Assembly (NCBI RefSeq): GCF_048128805.1
Contig: NC_136016.1
Location: forward strand, 11,134,176-11,198,175
Reading direction: 5' to 3'
Source of the DNA: Centroberyx gerrardi
Taxonomy: Eukaryota; Chordata; Actinopteri; Beryciformes; Berycidae
Length of the DNA: 64,000 nucleotides
In this document: piece after piece, positions 54,001-61,029 of the stretch
Layout of the letters: the number at the start of each line of letters is the position of its first letter
Numbering within the stretch: the first letter of the stretch is position 1
Made by a program: the position numbers and the translations under genes
Notes under the pieces: generated by a model
Seen by the model: only the letters and a program-made list of their open reading frames with translations
Told to the model about the DNA's origin: nothing
The model's database searches: none

Positions 54001-57000
54001 TTCTACAATGTGACCAAGAGCGGTGGAGATGAAAGCAGGTAGTTAAAGCTACACTCACCTGTCCTTGTCCCCTGAACGCCTGTGTTCTGTCAGACAAGAA
54101 AGAACAGAGAGGTGCTGTGCTGGCTGCTACACTCTCACACTACCTGTTGGAGCAGTTTCCTGGCATTTTTAATTTAGTCTGCTCCATAGAGCAGCAGGAC
54201 TTGCTGTGCTCTTGTAGGTGAGGTGCTGTTGAGGAAGCTATGGTTCTTCCAGTGCTTCTCCTAAATCATTATATGGAAGAACAGTCAGCTGATCAGTGTA
54301 ACATGCCAAAACTATGGAAGGGTTGGGGCTGAGATATGTGTTGGAGGACAAAAAGTAATGGTGCCACTACCAACAAAAGACTGCTAAAAATAGTCTTAAG
54401 GATAAGCCTGAGCATTACTGTTAGCAGACATCATCATACAACAAAAATGCATTCATGCATGCTTTTCTTAAAGCTCTGTATATCTTTTGTAAAGTAAAAG
54501 CTAAATGCAAAATGTTGGATTCCCATACCAAAACCCCCAAATAATAACAAGGTATCCTGACAAGATGGCTGCTTATCTGCCTTCATCCAGATACCAAACT
54601 TAATATTCCAGATGAGACCAATGCAGAGCCTACATCCAGACTTCAACCCTGCACATTAAGTGACCTACATTTGGGCTAATTGCTGGTTCTGAACATTACA
54701 TATGCACACGCATGCACACACACACACCAACTGCATGGCATGGTTGGCACCAAAGCACCAAAGCCCTGCTTGTTGTGAGTTAGGCCAAACCCCACACATC
54801 ACCATGGAGATGGCCCTCCATTGTGGGGTAAGAATTGGTGCACTTGAGGGGTCCTGGCACGTCTACACGAGCTGCAGCAGCTCAGTGTCCGGCCAATGAA
54901 AATGAGGGGCTCATTCATCCTTCCCCAGTGCAAAGTGAAAAACACACGGATAATAACTTGCAATGTTTACATTAAAACACATTCACATACTGATTTTAAA
55001 CTGTAGTATCACTACACATTTGTTTCAGTTTAGCCCCCCCCCCCCCTCCAAATGTGTTTTAGTAATTAGAGTGTTATGATGCAAACACAATCACGGGGCA
55101 GTGAGTCGTTGAGCTGGCGAGACGATTCTACCATTACAGGCCACAATGTGCTTTCCAAAAGTTAGTTCAAATGGAGCCAAATTGTAATCTTATTAAAAAA
55201 AACTTGCTCCTTCAACTTGAATCATCGCTTACGTCACATAACCTTGCAACAGGTGCGAAACCACGGTGAACTCTGCTAAAACTTACCTGAAACAAAAGAT
55301 GTTTTCGTTTTTGATCAACTATTGGCTATCCAATGGAGAAAAATAGACGAACTATATATTCGGAAATGTTTCATCGTCTCCCTGCGGTGCCATAATAATT
55401 CCCCGGAACGTCATCGGTGCTCGGGCAACCAGGTAGCAGCTGGAGGCAGCAGTTTGGGAGTGGCTGGCAACTTTCTGATTAACTCCTTCCTACCCTGCCA
55501 GCCAGCCGATACAACCTGTTTCTAACCTGTTCTGTCGTGACTGCAACGTGGGTGTCCCCATGACCGTAAACAGCATGTTCTAATGTTTGTTAGAAGACCC
55601 TCCGGCTCCAATCTAGAGCAGAGATTCTCAGTCTCCAGTTTCTAAATAACGAACCCAAGAGTCGCAGCGCACCATGTCAATCACAAATGTTCAATCAAAA
55701 TACATACACACCAGGTAAAAGTGAGTCCACACCCGCAGAAACTTTCTCCGACCAAAACTGAGATCCTGAATCAGCTGCTTTTAGTGAGGTATTCACGTAG
55801 CTACCCCCTTGCCCATTGAAATGGCATGCATAAAGGGACGGCCGGGCATTCATATGCTGATGAGCTGGCACAGATACTATGAACTCAGCCAGTACGGTAT
55901 TCCAAGTTGGGACATTCACTGCAAAAAGTGTCCATCTTAGCAAGTAATTTGGTCTCTTGAGATCTAATTTCCTTGAAGCAAATGGGGGGAAAAGGTGGGG
56001 TGAGATAATTTCACATATTTCCAATGCTATTTCGACATTTTTTTCCCCCAAACATGTGATCTAAATCTTGAAGTAGCAGGCTAGATTCCTGAAACAAGCT
56101 GATTGACATTGGAAGGAATTTGACAGTCTCGCCCCACTGGCAGATTTCATCACTCATTTTAAGAAAAGTAAGATTTTAAGATTCAAGGTTAGACTAAAAG
56201 ACTTATTAGGATGGGTATTTTTTGCAGTGTTGTCTGCAGACTAGCTCCAACAGGCCAACATGCAAACCTATGCTAAGCCACCTCTTTTCTTTCTTTTATG
56301 AATTAAAGCCAGCATTGGATCCTGTACATTTCTTGCCTGACAATTGAGGGCAATGAATCTACCCCGCTCATAGATTTTATAGATCTCTCACAAATAAGCC
56401 ACATTTAACATTTAATGAGTTTTACTGACGCAATTTATAGTCCTTTACCTAACCATAAATCCTTCATTAAGATCCAAAGTCCTACAGAAAGCTTCATTCC
56501 CTCATGCCTCCACATCATAAAAGTAGCCTATACTTGCCTGCATATCAGAGTCTGTGATTCAATTGGTAAAATCTATTGAGCACATGATCCTCTGGGAAAA
56601 CTGATAGAAGTCATATGCTGATTTTTTTTCCCTCCCTGGGTCTGACGCTTTACACAGATTCTTCGATGAATAATTTTCTGCCTATCCTTAAAATGCACAT
56701 GTGAATCACAAAAGCCCAGATAGTAAATATGTTTTCATCCCCAAGTGTTTTCACTTGAAGATGATCTGATTACTGCACATAATAAAAAGGAGAATGGAGA
56801 GTTAGATGCAAGTCATCGAGAACAGGAAGTGAACTTATGCATTATATGTCATTAAGTTTAGATAGAGATTTCAAATATGGCTCCGAACAAATCAACACAC
56901 AAGGCCCACCTTGATTTTTTATGTTATAAAACTGCACCCCCTTGTGGTCTAAGCTTATAATGACAATATATTGAACCCATGCCTTAGTCAACAATACAGC

Positions 57001-57874
57001 ATGAATACAATGGGTAAGTAATATTACATACAAATGTTACCTGGTCCTTGGGAGAGACATCAGTATAATGAGCTGCATCTTCAGTTTGGTCCAGACTCTG
57101 CTGCTGAAATGCTGATGTGTTGTTTGGAGCCACAGAGCCTGGCAGCTCAGGGAATGGGATGTCAAAGTCTGGGATTTCTAGGTCTGGTATGGTCTCATAG
57201 ATATCTGAGTCATTGGACACAGGGAACTTCATACCATTATCACCCAGTGTTTTTATTTGGCATTGCAAGGTGTTTGGTAGTTCTACTTGATCATCCTGCA
57301 GTGAGCTATCTGGCTGGGACTGGGGCTGACCACCTCTGGCCTTGGGTGGAGGATGAGGTTGTGTGTAGAGGGGTTGCTTATTGGTATCCAGAGGTGCTGA
57401 GGTAAATGAAAAGCCTTCTTTTGAACTGCGTGTCTTTACATGATGTGGGATATCTCCAGGTGTGGCGGAGGTCTGTCCTCCCACCAGTGTCTGTGTGCGC
57501 TCACAGGGACTGACATCTGGGATGTTGTCAGAGAGACCAAATGTGGAGAAGCGGTAAGTGTCTCTTGGAGGATCCTCGGCTGATACACGGGCCGTAGTCG
57601 TCACTCTTATGGTTGGTATATCCACTGGCTCACTGTTCGTCACAAGTTCAGTGGGATGCAAGTTGTTAGGCCTCAGATCCAAGGGCTCTTTGGAGAGCAG
57701 CCTCACATAAAGTGCTGGGACATAGAAGGGCTTGGTGTCCCGGTCCTTGCAAACATGCCACCAGTGGTCATTGGTCTTGGAGATGAGGATGTAACTTTCA
57801 TTAGGCTTGATAGACACAAGACGGCCATCCCTGGCTTTGTACTCAAATTCATACTGCACTGATACAAGCTCCAT
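38828..57874 (-). CDS. arhgap27: Rho GTPase-activating protein 27 (SH3-WW-PH-RhoGAP), complete, 17 coding exons
   Basis: ARHGAP27 (CAMGAP1) is a GAP for Rac1/Cdc42 that binds CIN85 and acts in clathrin-mediated endocytosis. Seventeen exons join in phase to 3,030 nt, 1,009 aa; human ARHGAP27 is about 889 aa. Domains: SH3 at about 4-62 (YEFEYKARDG, DHWWHV, FYVPALYV); a Ser/Pro linker; WW1 316-349 and WW2 380-415 (exon 2); WW3 515-543 across exons 3/4; PH about 617-734 with GKKVRKNWAQSW; RhoGAP about 814-1005 with the arginine finger R854 in GIYRVSGN. The ATG at 57874 gives MELVSVQYEF; it was preferred because the ORF upstream of it leads into a plausible acceptor at 57897. Among ARHGAP9/12/15/27, the SH3 plus three WW layout fits ARHGAP27 best, with ARHGAP12 the nearest alternative. 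No lesions seen. Confidence 0.94.
39257..39362 (-). CDS. arhgap27: arhgap27 coding exon 16 (RhoGAP)
   Basis: 106 nt encoding VSYMRDLVNSLPPPNHDTME and LLFGHLR. Acceptor TTGTTCTAG, donor CGCAA|GTATGC. Confidence 0.95.
39545..39676 (-). CDS. arhgap27: arhgap27 coding exon 15 (RhoGAP)
   Basis: 132 nt encoding DGQWEDIHVITGALKLFFRE and LPEPLFPYSHFNSFIAAI. The LKLFFRELPEPL helix is a RhoGAP hallmark. Donor CATCA|GTAAGC. Confidence 0.96.
39934..40011 (-). CDS. arhgap27: arhgap27 coding exon 14 (RhoGAP arginine finger)
   Basis: 78 nt encoding GLDIDGIYRVSGNLAVIQKL; the Arg in GIYRVSGN (residue 854) is the catalytic arginine finger. Acceptor GTTCACAG, donor CATG|GTAAAG. Confidence 0.96.
40099..40197 (-). 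CDS. arhgap27: arhgap27 coding exon 13 (RhoGAP)
   Basis: 99 nt encoding DNVFGCHLATLCAQERTTVP and RFVEKCIRAVEKR, the start of the RhoGAP fold. Acceptor CCCTGCAG, donor AGAG|GTAAAC. Confidence 0.95.
40735..40756 (+). repeat. interstitial telomere-like (TTAGGG)n
   Basis: Three and a half TTAGGG units in an arhgap27 intron. Shorter runs occur at about 16084-16099, 46672-46683 and 46905-46916. Confidence 0.85.
41037..41171 (-). CDS. arhgap27: arhgap27 coding exon 12 (RhoGAP N-terminal helix)
   Basis: 135 nt ending KKVRTKLMKFLMKRPTLQSV and KEKGYIR, the lead-in conserved in this RhoGAP subfamily. Acceptor CCTCCCAG, donor CCGAG|GTATGC. Confidence 0.93.
41409..41514 (-). CDS. arhgap27: arhgap27 coding exon 11 (acidic linker)
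   Basis: 106 nt encoding EYQDHHSEEEDGDFTEKLSS and a basic end, DKRR. This is the linker between PH and RhoGAP. Acceptor GGTGCCAG, donor CGAAGAG|GTAAAC. Confidence 0.9.
41907..42005 (-). CDS. arhgap27: arhgap27 coding exon 10 (PH domain end)
   Basis: 99 nt encoding LKGKNGVEFLIQYDTDSIIS, then DWHKVLVDTIRQL, the C-terminal PH helix. Acceptor CTCCCCCAG, donor CAACTT|GTGAGT. Confidence 0.94.
42260..42361 (-). CDS. arhgap27: arhgap27 coding exon 9 (PH domain)
   Basis: 102 nt encoding NKTNQIVPEVTVDLRGAAIG and WASRDKSSKKNVLE. The VDLRGAA strand is conserved in ARHGAP9/12/15/27 PH domains. Acceptor CTCCGCACAG, donor TTAGAG|GTGTGT. Confidence 0.94.
42866..42953 (-). CDS. arhgap27: arhgap27 coding exon 8 (PH domain)
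   Basis: 88 nt encoding KNWAQSWTVLHGGVLTFHKD and PKSAATGAS. Acceptor CCTCTTCAG, donor GCCTCG|GTACAA. Confidence 0.92.
43038..43057 (+). repeat. (CA)n microsatellite
   Basis: 10 CA units in the intron between arhgap27 exons 7 and 8. Confidence 0.9.
43127..43194 (-). CDS. arhgap27: arhgap27 coding exon 7 (PH domain start)
   Basis: 68 nt encoding VQNLEKAGILNKTKVSENGK and KV. Two GT donors lie five bases apart; only the second, GTAAG|GTAATG, keeps frame into exon 8 and yields GKKVRKNW, matching the family motif GKKLRKNW. Confidence 0.92.
44135..44221 (-). CDS. arhgap27: arhgap27 coding exon 6
   Basis: 87 nt encoding RFVPTHRRNASDYGSDSSST and GNSPETQHH, a Ser-rich linker before the PH domain. 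Acceptor CCCCATCAG, donor CATCAC|GTGAGT. Confidence 0.9.
45055..45111 (+). repeat. compound (GT)n(CG)n microsatellite
   Basis: (GT)n with an internal GCGCGCGC run. On the minus strand it starts six bases past the exon/intron boundary of arhgap27 exon 5. A smaller GT run precedes it at about 44994-45005. Confidence 0.9.
45118..45240 (-). CDS. arhgap27: arhgap27 coding exon 5
   Basis: 123 nt, residues 544-584, encoding APVAPGQFKVGNGVEPDSVS and VIKNWRHTMGPAQLISAQED. The donor GATGGG|GTGGGC is weak and runs straight into a CA/CG dinucleotide tract. Acceptor CCCTCCAG. Confidence 0.88.
45267..45345 (+). repeat. pentanucleotide repeat GTTCA/GTTTA
   Basis: Runs of (GTTCA)n grade into (GTTTA)n over about 80 bp, immediately upstream (by 27 bp) of the arhgap27 exon 5 acceptor on the minus strand. 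Confidence 0.85.
45766..45846 (-). CDS. arhgap27: arhgap27 coding exon 4 (WW3)
   Basis: 81 nt encoding WIKSLDDRGQTYYYLRDGSK and SQWNLPE, a complete WW core with both Trp residues. Acceptor TTGTAACAG, donor CTGAG|GTAAAG. Confidence 0.95.
46983..47222 (-). CDS. arhgap27: arhgap27 coding exon 3
   Basis: 240 nt, residues 437-516. Acidic/Pro-rich (PPLPEEDYPSEDYLP), then GWILTVDPDGTWVFTSEYSQ and the EQ that opens WW3. Acceptor CCTCCCCAG, donor GAGCAG|GTAGCT. Confidence 0.93.
47418..47767. mobile_element. hAT-like non-autonomous element (MITE remnant)
   Basis: About 350 bp with imperfect terminal inverted repeats: CAGGGTTCCTACT at the left and, on the other strand at the right, CAGGGTTACCACT. CAGGG(G/T)T termini are typical of hAT elements. 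The interior repeats CCATGACTTTCC-like words. The flanking 8-mers do not match well, so the insertion is old. It lies in an arhgap27 intron. Confidence 0.55.
48002..48475 (-). CDS. arhgap27: arhgap27 coding exon 2 (WW1 and WW2)
   Basis: 474 nt, residues 279-436, phase 0 at both ends. WW1 reads GWEVHVDQESGQEYYYHPST then GRTTWDNP; WW2 has EWQQLVDETSGRPYFYNP and ETSWEPP. Acceptor ATTCCATAG, donor GGCCG|GTAAGG. Several candidate first exons upstream also end in phase 0 and could splice here. Confidence 0.95.
49600..49680 (-). CDS. arhgap27: arhgap27 candidate alternative first exon a
   Basis: ATG at 49680 opens a 27-codon reading frame (MTAYAGLCKPVYPGTLMVRR, then NRLSGTQ) that ends in phase 0 at a strong ACACAG|GTGAGA donor, so it could splice directly to exon 2 at 48475. 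It would give an SH3-less protein starting near the WW domains. Supported by start, donor and phase only. Confidence 0.45.
51274..51348 (-). CDS. arhgap27: arhgap27 candidate alternative first exon b
   Basis: ATG at 51348 (MVDMYSSVCPSHRAKRGLTL, then PVAPQ) gives 25 codons ending in phase 0 at CCTCAG|GTACGT, compatible with exon 2. An in-frame ATG lies further upstream at 51396. Used as an internal exon with the CTCTAG acceptor it would be 55 nt and shift the frame, so a first exon is likelier. Confidence 0.45.
51607..51633 (+). repeat. (GT)n microsatellite
   Basis: About 13 GT units in arhgap27 intron 1, about 260 bp upstream of candidate first exon b. Confidence 0.9.
54059..54086 (-). other. 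candidate arhgap27 non-coding exon
   Basis: A strong GGACAG|GTGAGTG donor preceded by a TTCTTTCTTGTCTGACAG acceptor-like sequence 28 nt upstream. It may be a 5'UTR micro-exon or part of a first exon of a shorter transcript. Splice motifs only. Confidence 0.3.
55287..55345 (-). other. candidate alternative promoter/first non-coding exon in arhgap27 intron 1
   Basis: A TTTCAG|GTAAGT donor at 55287 has, 25-50 nt upstream on the minus strand, paired CCAAT-type boxes (ATTGGATAGCCAATAG, about 55321-55336) and a TATATA run about 20 nt further up. This resembles a compact promoter and first exon, but no transcript start can be assigned. Confidence 0.35.
57041..57874 (-). CDS. arhgap27: arhgap27 coding exon 1 (SH3 domain and linker)
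   Basis: 834 nt, residues 1-278, donor GACCAG|GTAACA, phase 0. The SH3 domain occupies the first 62 residues; the rest is a Pro/Ser/Thr-rich linker with PHPPPKARGG and acidic stretches (DSDIYETIPDLEIPDFDIPF). Its acceptor, TTAACACAG, starts the exon at 57897 with 23 nt of leader. Confidence 0.93.
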
Positions 57875-58163
57875 GCTCCAGTTCACCTCTGTGGCCTCTG
57901 TGTTAATGTGCAGTCATGGTTACAGTGTTACCATCTTGAAGCTGGGAACAGAGGAATTGTGAAGTTGGTGTGGCTTTACAAAAATAACTATTACAAAATG
58001 TCAGAGCAACAAGAGGAGACTTTGAATCTTTTAGTGTTTCAATGCTCATTGTCACGCACTTCCACCTATAGAAATATGCTATACTTATCCCTCTATTTGC
58101 ATCTTGGTCCCCTATGGCATGTTGGTGTTTGACATTATCATCATCAAAAAGAATGCAGACTTA

Positions 58164-58380
58164 CCAGATATGGTTTCAAGATTTGACACGAACAATGGGC
58201 TGGCAAAGGTAAAAGTCTCTATTTCTGTGTACAGTATTCAAGTCACAGGAAGCTTCTTCCATCTGCTGCACAACAAGCTATACCCAAGCTCACAGACCAC
58301 TAGAGCAGCAGACTCAAAGCTGCTGCCCACAAAACAGGAAGCCTGCACCAACTTCGACTGAGCGTCAGTCCAACTTCATC
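58164..58380 (-). other. arhgap27: candidate arhgap27 5'UTR exon
   Basis: ATATCTG|GTAAGTCTG is a near-consensus donor 267 nt upstream of the acceptor of coding exon 1 (57897). The preceding sequence has stops in the frame of its first ATG, so it would be non-coding leader. The 5' end is not determinable. Confidence 0.45.
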
Positions 58381-59841
58381 CTGCAATCTCAGTTTCCCAT
58401 ATCGGTCCCTCTGTTATCCATGAATCTCTCAGAGTATTTACAGTACTTTGCTTATTCCTATATCACACATAAAACAAAAACAATAAAATGTCAGGGCTAG
58501 GTGTTATTTCAGATGCAATGAATATAATTTTATGTTTTTGTTGTGGCCATATTCTTAGATCATAACATTTTCACTCCATTTTTAAGGTGACTGGGCATTA
58601 TTACACGTTAAAACCATTCCCATCTTAGGTATGGATTGCAAAAATAAATGTTATGTAAAAGTGAAGAAAAAGAATGGTCTATCAATCATAATAAAATGAT
58701 TTAAAAAAAACTGTACTTAGCTATTTGACTCTTTTCATAAATTAGATGTTCACATCAATAATTTTAACTTGTAATATCACCTTATATTTGACATTTTTAT
58801 ATGACTATTGTAAAAAGAAAGAGTAAGTCAGTGACATAAGTGCAACTCAGAGACAGTAGTGCAGTTAAGCAGTCAGTTGCTGTCTGTACCTGTTTGCAGT
58901 TTGCAGTGGATCTCCAAAGCATCTGAGGCTGAGGATGATCTTCTCTTTCTCTACTTGCCTGTTTTCTTTTCCAGATATTTCCTCTGTGATTGGATGTCTC
59001 TGCGTAAAGAAGTTTATGGAGCTCCTATACTTTCTGTCACACTGCTGCTTTACTTGTATCTACTTGCCCGCTTCTTTCTCATTTCCTGTTCTCTGTGTGC
59101 GTGTCTATGCTTTGAAAGAGACTGCCACAGTGACACATACAAAACCATGACAAATGGGAAGTTTGACTTTAACCCTACTTCCCAGTGTATTCTTGTCTGT
59201 GTCTCTTTTTATGGCATCTTACTAGAATAAAGTGGAATGGAAGGCATGGTAGGACAAGCTTAATCATTTTCATCACAAAACAGTGGTATTATATATAGTA
59301 GTAATATAAGTAATTTCAGGTTTATGACATTCCATGCAACAACTTTGTTTTCAAGGAAACCTTTAGGCAAACAAAATGGCATTTCTGAATTAAAGCAAAG
59401 TTATGTTAGTAAATAATTATTTTAAAGAGCAGAGGCACCAGCAACACAAGAAAGCAATATCTTATTTATATTTGAATAAGATATGCCAATATGTTGGATA
59501 TAACATATCAAGGAAATCATAATGAGGTCTTAAGAAAACTTAATCACACACTGCTCATAGTTTATACTGATTACTCCTGTCATTTAAGCATCGCTTCACC
59601 ATATTAGGTGTAAGCTTATGCCATCTGCCGGATATGGTTCAAACACACTGTAACAAGTGATGTGCTGTTATTCCACGAGAAAAAAAAAAAAACCCAAATA
59701 AAGATATTGTCGACCTGCTACATTTTGACGTCCTCTAATGTACGAGTCAAAATCATATCTTAAAATATAATATTTTGACGGCCTGTTCCGCTTCAACACT
59801 TCTGCTGACTTTGTAATAGTTTCTGATCCTGTTTTCACTTT

Positions 59842-59859
59842 TTTTGTTCTTTTTTACAG
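59842..59859 (-). terminator. 3'-box-like element of the U5 gene
   Basis: Just 3' of the RNA the minus strand reads ACTGTAAAAAAGAACAAA, similar to the snRNA 3' box (GTTTN0-3AAARNNAGA) that directs Integrator-dependent 3' end formation. The fit is approximate. Confidence 0.5.
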
Positions 59860-59865
59860 TGAAAG

Positions 59866-59982
59866 AAGCCCCGCCGTTAGGCAGGGCATCAAAAAATTAG
59901 TTGATACTCATAATGTTCCTCTCCACGGAAATCTTTAGTAAAAGGCGAAAGATTTATACGATCTGAAGAGAAACAAGAGTGT
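59866..59982 (-). ncRNA. RNU5: U5 spliceosomal snRNA
   Basis: U5 snRNA is the core RNA of the U5 snRNP; its loop I aligns the exons in both catalytic steps of splicing. From 59982 downward the RNA begins ACACTCTTGTTTCTCTTCAG, close to the vertebrate U5 5' end. It runs through a fully conserved stem-loop 1 with loop I CGCCTTTTACTAAAG (59933-59947) and the AGATTTCCGTGGAGAGGAAC arm. The variable section follows, then the Sm site AATTTTTTGA (59889-59898) and a 3' hairpin GCCCTGCC-TAAC-GGCGGGGC (8 bp, one G-U). Length about 117 nt matches the family (116 nt). Promoter elements at the right spacing argue for a functional gene over a retro-pseudogene. Confidence 0.95.
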
Positions 59983-60030
59983 ACTGACTTGAAGACGATA
60001 CCACGGAGGGAGTCATTCACCGAGCTACTA

Positions 60031-60048
60031 CTCTCATTGACGGTGCAA
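60031..60048 (-). promoter_or_regulatory. proximal sequence element (PSE) of the U5 gene
   Basis: On the minus strand TTGCACCGTCAATGAGAG lies at -49 to -66 from the U5 start. It resembles the vertebrate PSE (TYACCNTAAC-(N)n-AAAG-like), the SNAPc-binding element centred near -55. No TATA box follows it at -25, as expected for a Pol II snRNA gene. Confidence 0.65.
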
Positions 60049-60175
60049 CTAAACTGGTGCTTTGTTACGTCTTTATTTTATTATTTCGTTGAACACGCAT
60101 TACTGCTTATACCATTTTAGCACCCTATAGATTATCATGATAGATTTGTTTTAAAATATATATTAAACTATCACC

Positions 60176-60193
60176 CGCAGTGCACGATGGGTA
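60176..60193 (-). promoter_or_regulatory. ZNF143/Staf site (distal element) of the U5 gene
   Basis: On the minus strand TACCCATCGTGCACTGCG at -195 to -212 closely matches the Staf/ZNF143 consensus YACCCAYMATGCAYYGCG. Distal sequence elements of snRNA genes usually sit near -200 and carry this site with an octamer; no clean octamer was seen beside it. Confidence 0.7.
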
Positions 60194-60357
60194 ATGGCCT
60201 TATTCATGAGTTGATCCTTCTGGTATATACCCACTTGGTGGAAGGTTTTTTAGCCTCTACATTCTGACAGAGATTAGACAAACACAATAATACCATGTTT
60301 AAACAAATGTTATGTAAAGGTACAGTGCAGTAAACAACGTAATGTGTATATCAATCA

Positions 60358-60640
60358 TACGCATGCGCAGTGCATGTACGAAGCCCTCTATAGGGTGAGA
60401 GCAAGCGAGAGATTCCCCTCTTGCCGACTTCCGTCTTCGCTTAAACAGTTACGCTGCTTTTTCTTGACTGGGAGTCAGTGAGCGTGTTACCCGGCCCAGT
60501 CTTTCTTGGAGAGGCTTGTCTGATTTAACCAAACAGCCTGTTGTTTTAGGTCTTACTGTACTTGTTCTACTGATAACGTTGCGAGATGTTTCTAAAATGC
60601 CCATTCTCGCGCATGCGCACTATGCTAATAGCAGCAACGA
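60358..60640. promoter_or_regulatory. candidate NRF1/ETS-type promoter
   Basis: Two NRF1-type motifs (CGCATGCGCAG at 60360 and GCGCATGCGCAC at 60609) flank an ETS-type ACTTCCGTC (60427) in locally CpG-richer sequence. Such clusters mark TATA-less housekeeping promoters. Orientation is undecided: it could serve an upstream start of arhgap27 (minus) or an unidentified plus-strand transcript. Confidence 0.45.
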
Positions 60641-60783
60641 ATGTTCATGAAGGTTCTTTAATTTTCATAATAGCTGCTGTATGCAAGGAGGTTTTATGCA
60701 TTAACTATCTACCAAACTAGCCGATTGTATATTAACATCCTAGTTTTAGACTGTTACATGTTCAGGTGTAGGGCTAACGGACA

Positions 60784-61026
60784 ATGGTTTCCACAGACTG
60801 GAATAGGACGGGAACTATCTTCGTATTGATGATCTTTGTTGTTAGTTGCAATGCCATCAGAATTCACTTAACTCCTACATCATATTTTTCACAAGTACAG
60901 ATAACGAATATAGTTTCAACACCTTACCAGAGACAGTATTATAGGGACTTTGACCTTATAGACCGGCTAAATAAAAGAGAAGGCAGTGCAGCTTGGACAA
61001 ATTATGATTTAGCAGTAGTTAGCTAG
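60784..61026 (+). CDS. small ORF with signal-peptide-like N-terminus, unrecognised
   Basis: 80 codons. The start context ACAATGG is favourable. The first 24 residues have a hydrophobic core and a possible cleavage site (TIFVLMIFVVSCNA), followed by a Thr/Tyr/Arg-rich 56 residues with no Cys pairs and no known domain. It lies 160-420 nt downstream of NRF1-type motifs on the same strand. It may be a chance ORF in a non-coding RNA or intergenic DNA. Confidence 0.2.
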   Translation: MVSTDWNRTGTIFVLMIFVVSCNAIRIHLTPTSYFSQVQITNIVSTPYQRQYYRDFDLIDRLNKREGSAAWTNYDLAVVS

Positions 61027-61029
61027 CAC

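Larger units (their letters stand above)
48476..57040 (-). other. arhgap27: arhgap27 intron 1 (8.6 kb)
   Basis: Lies between coding exon 1 and the WW exon. It contains the candidate first exons listed separately, a (GT)n tract near 51607, a C-rich homopolymer at about 55033-55046 and otherwise AT-rich sequence with no recognisable exon. Confidence 0.7.

Noticed and set aside
58859-59230. 123-codon hydrophobic plus-strand ORF
   Set aside because: Hydrophobicity follows from T-rich DNA; no homology or promoter near it.
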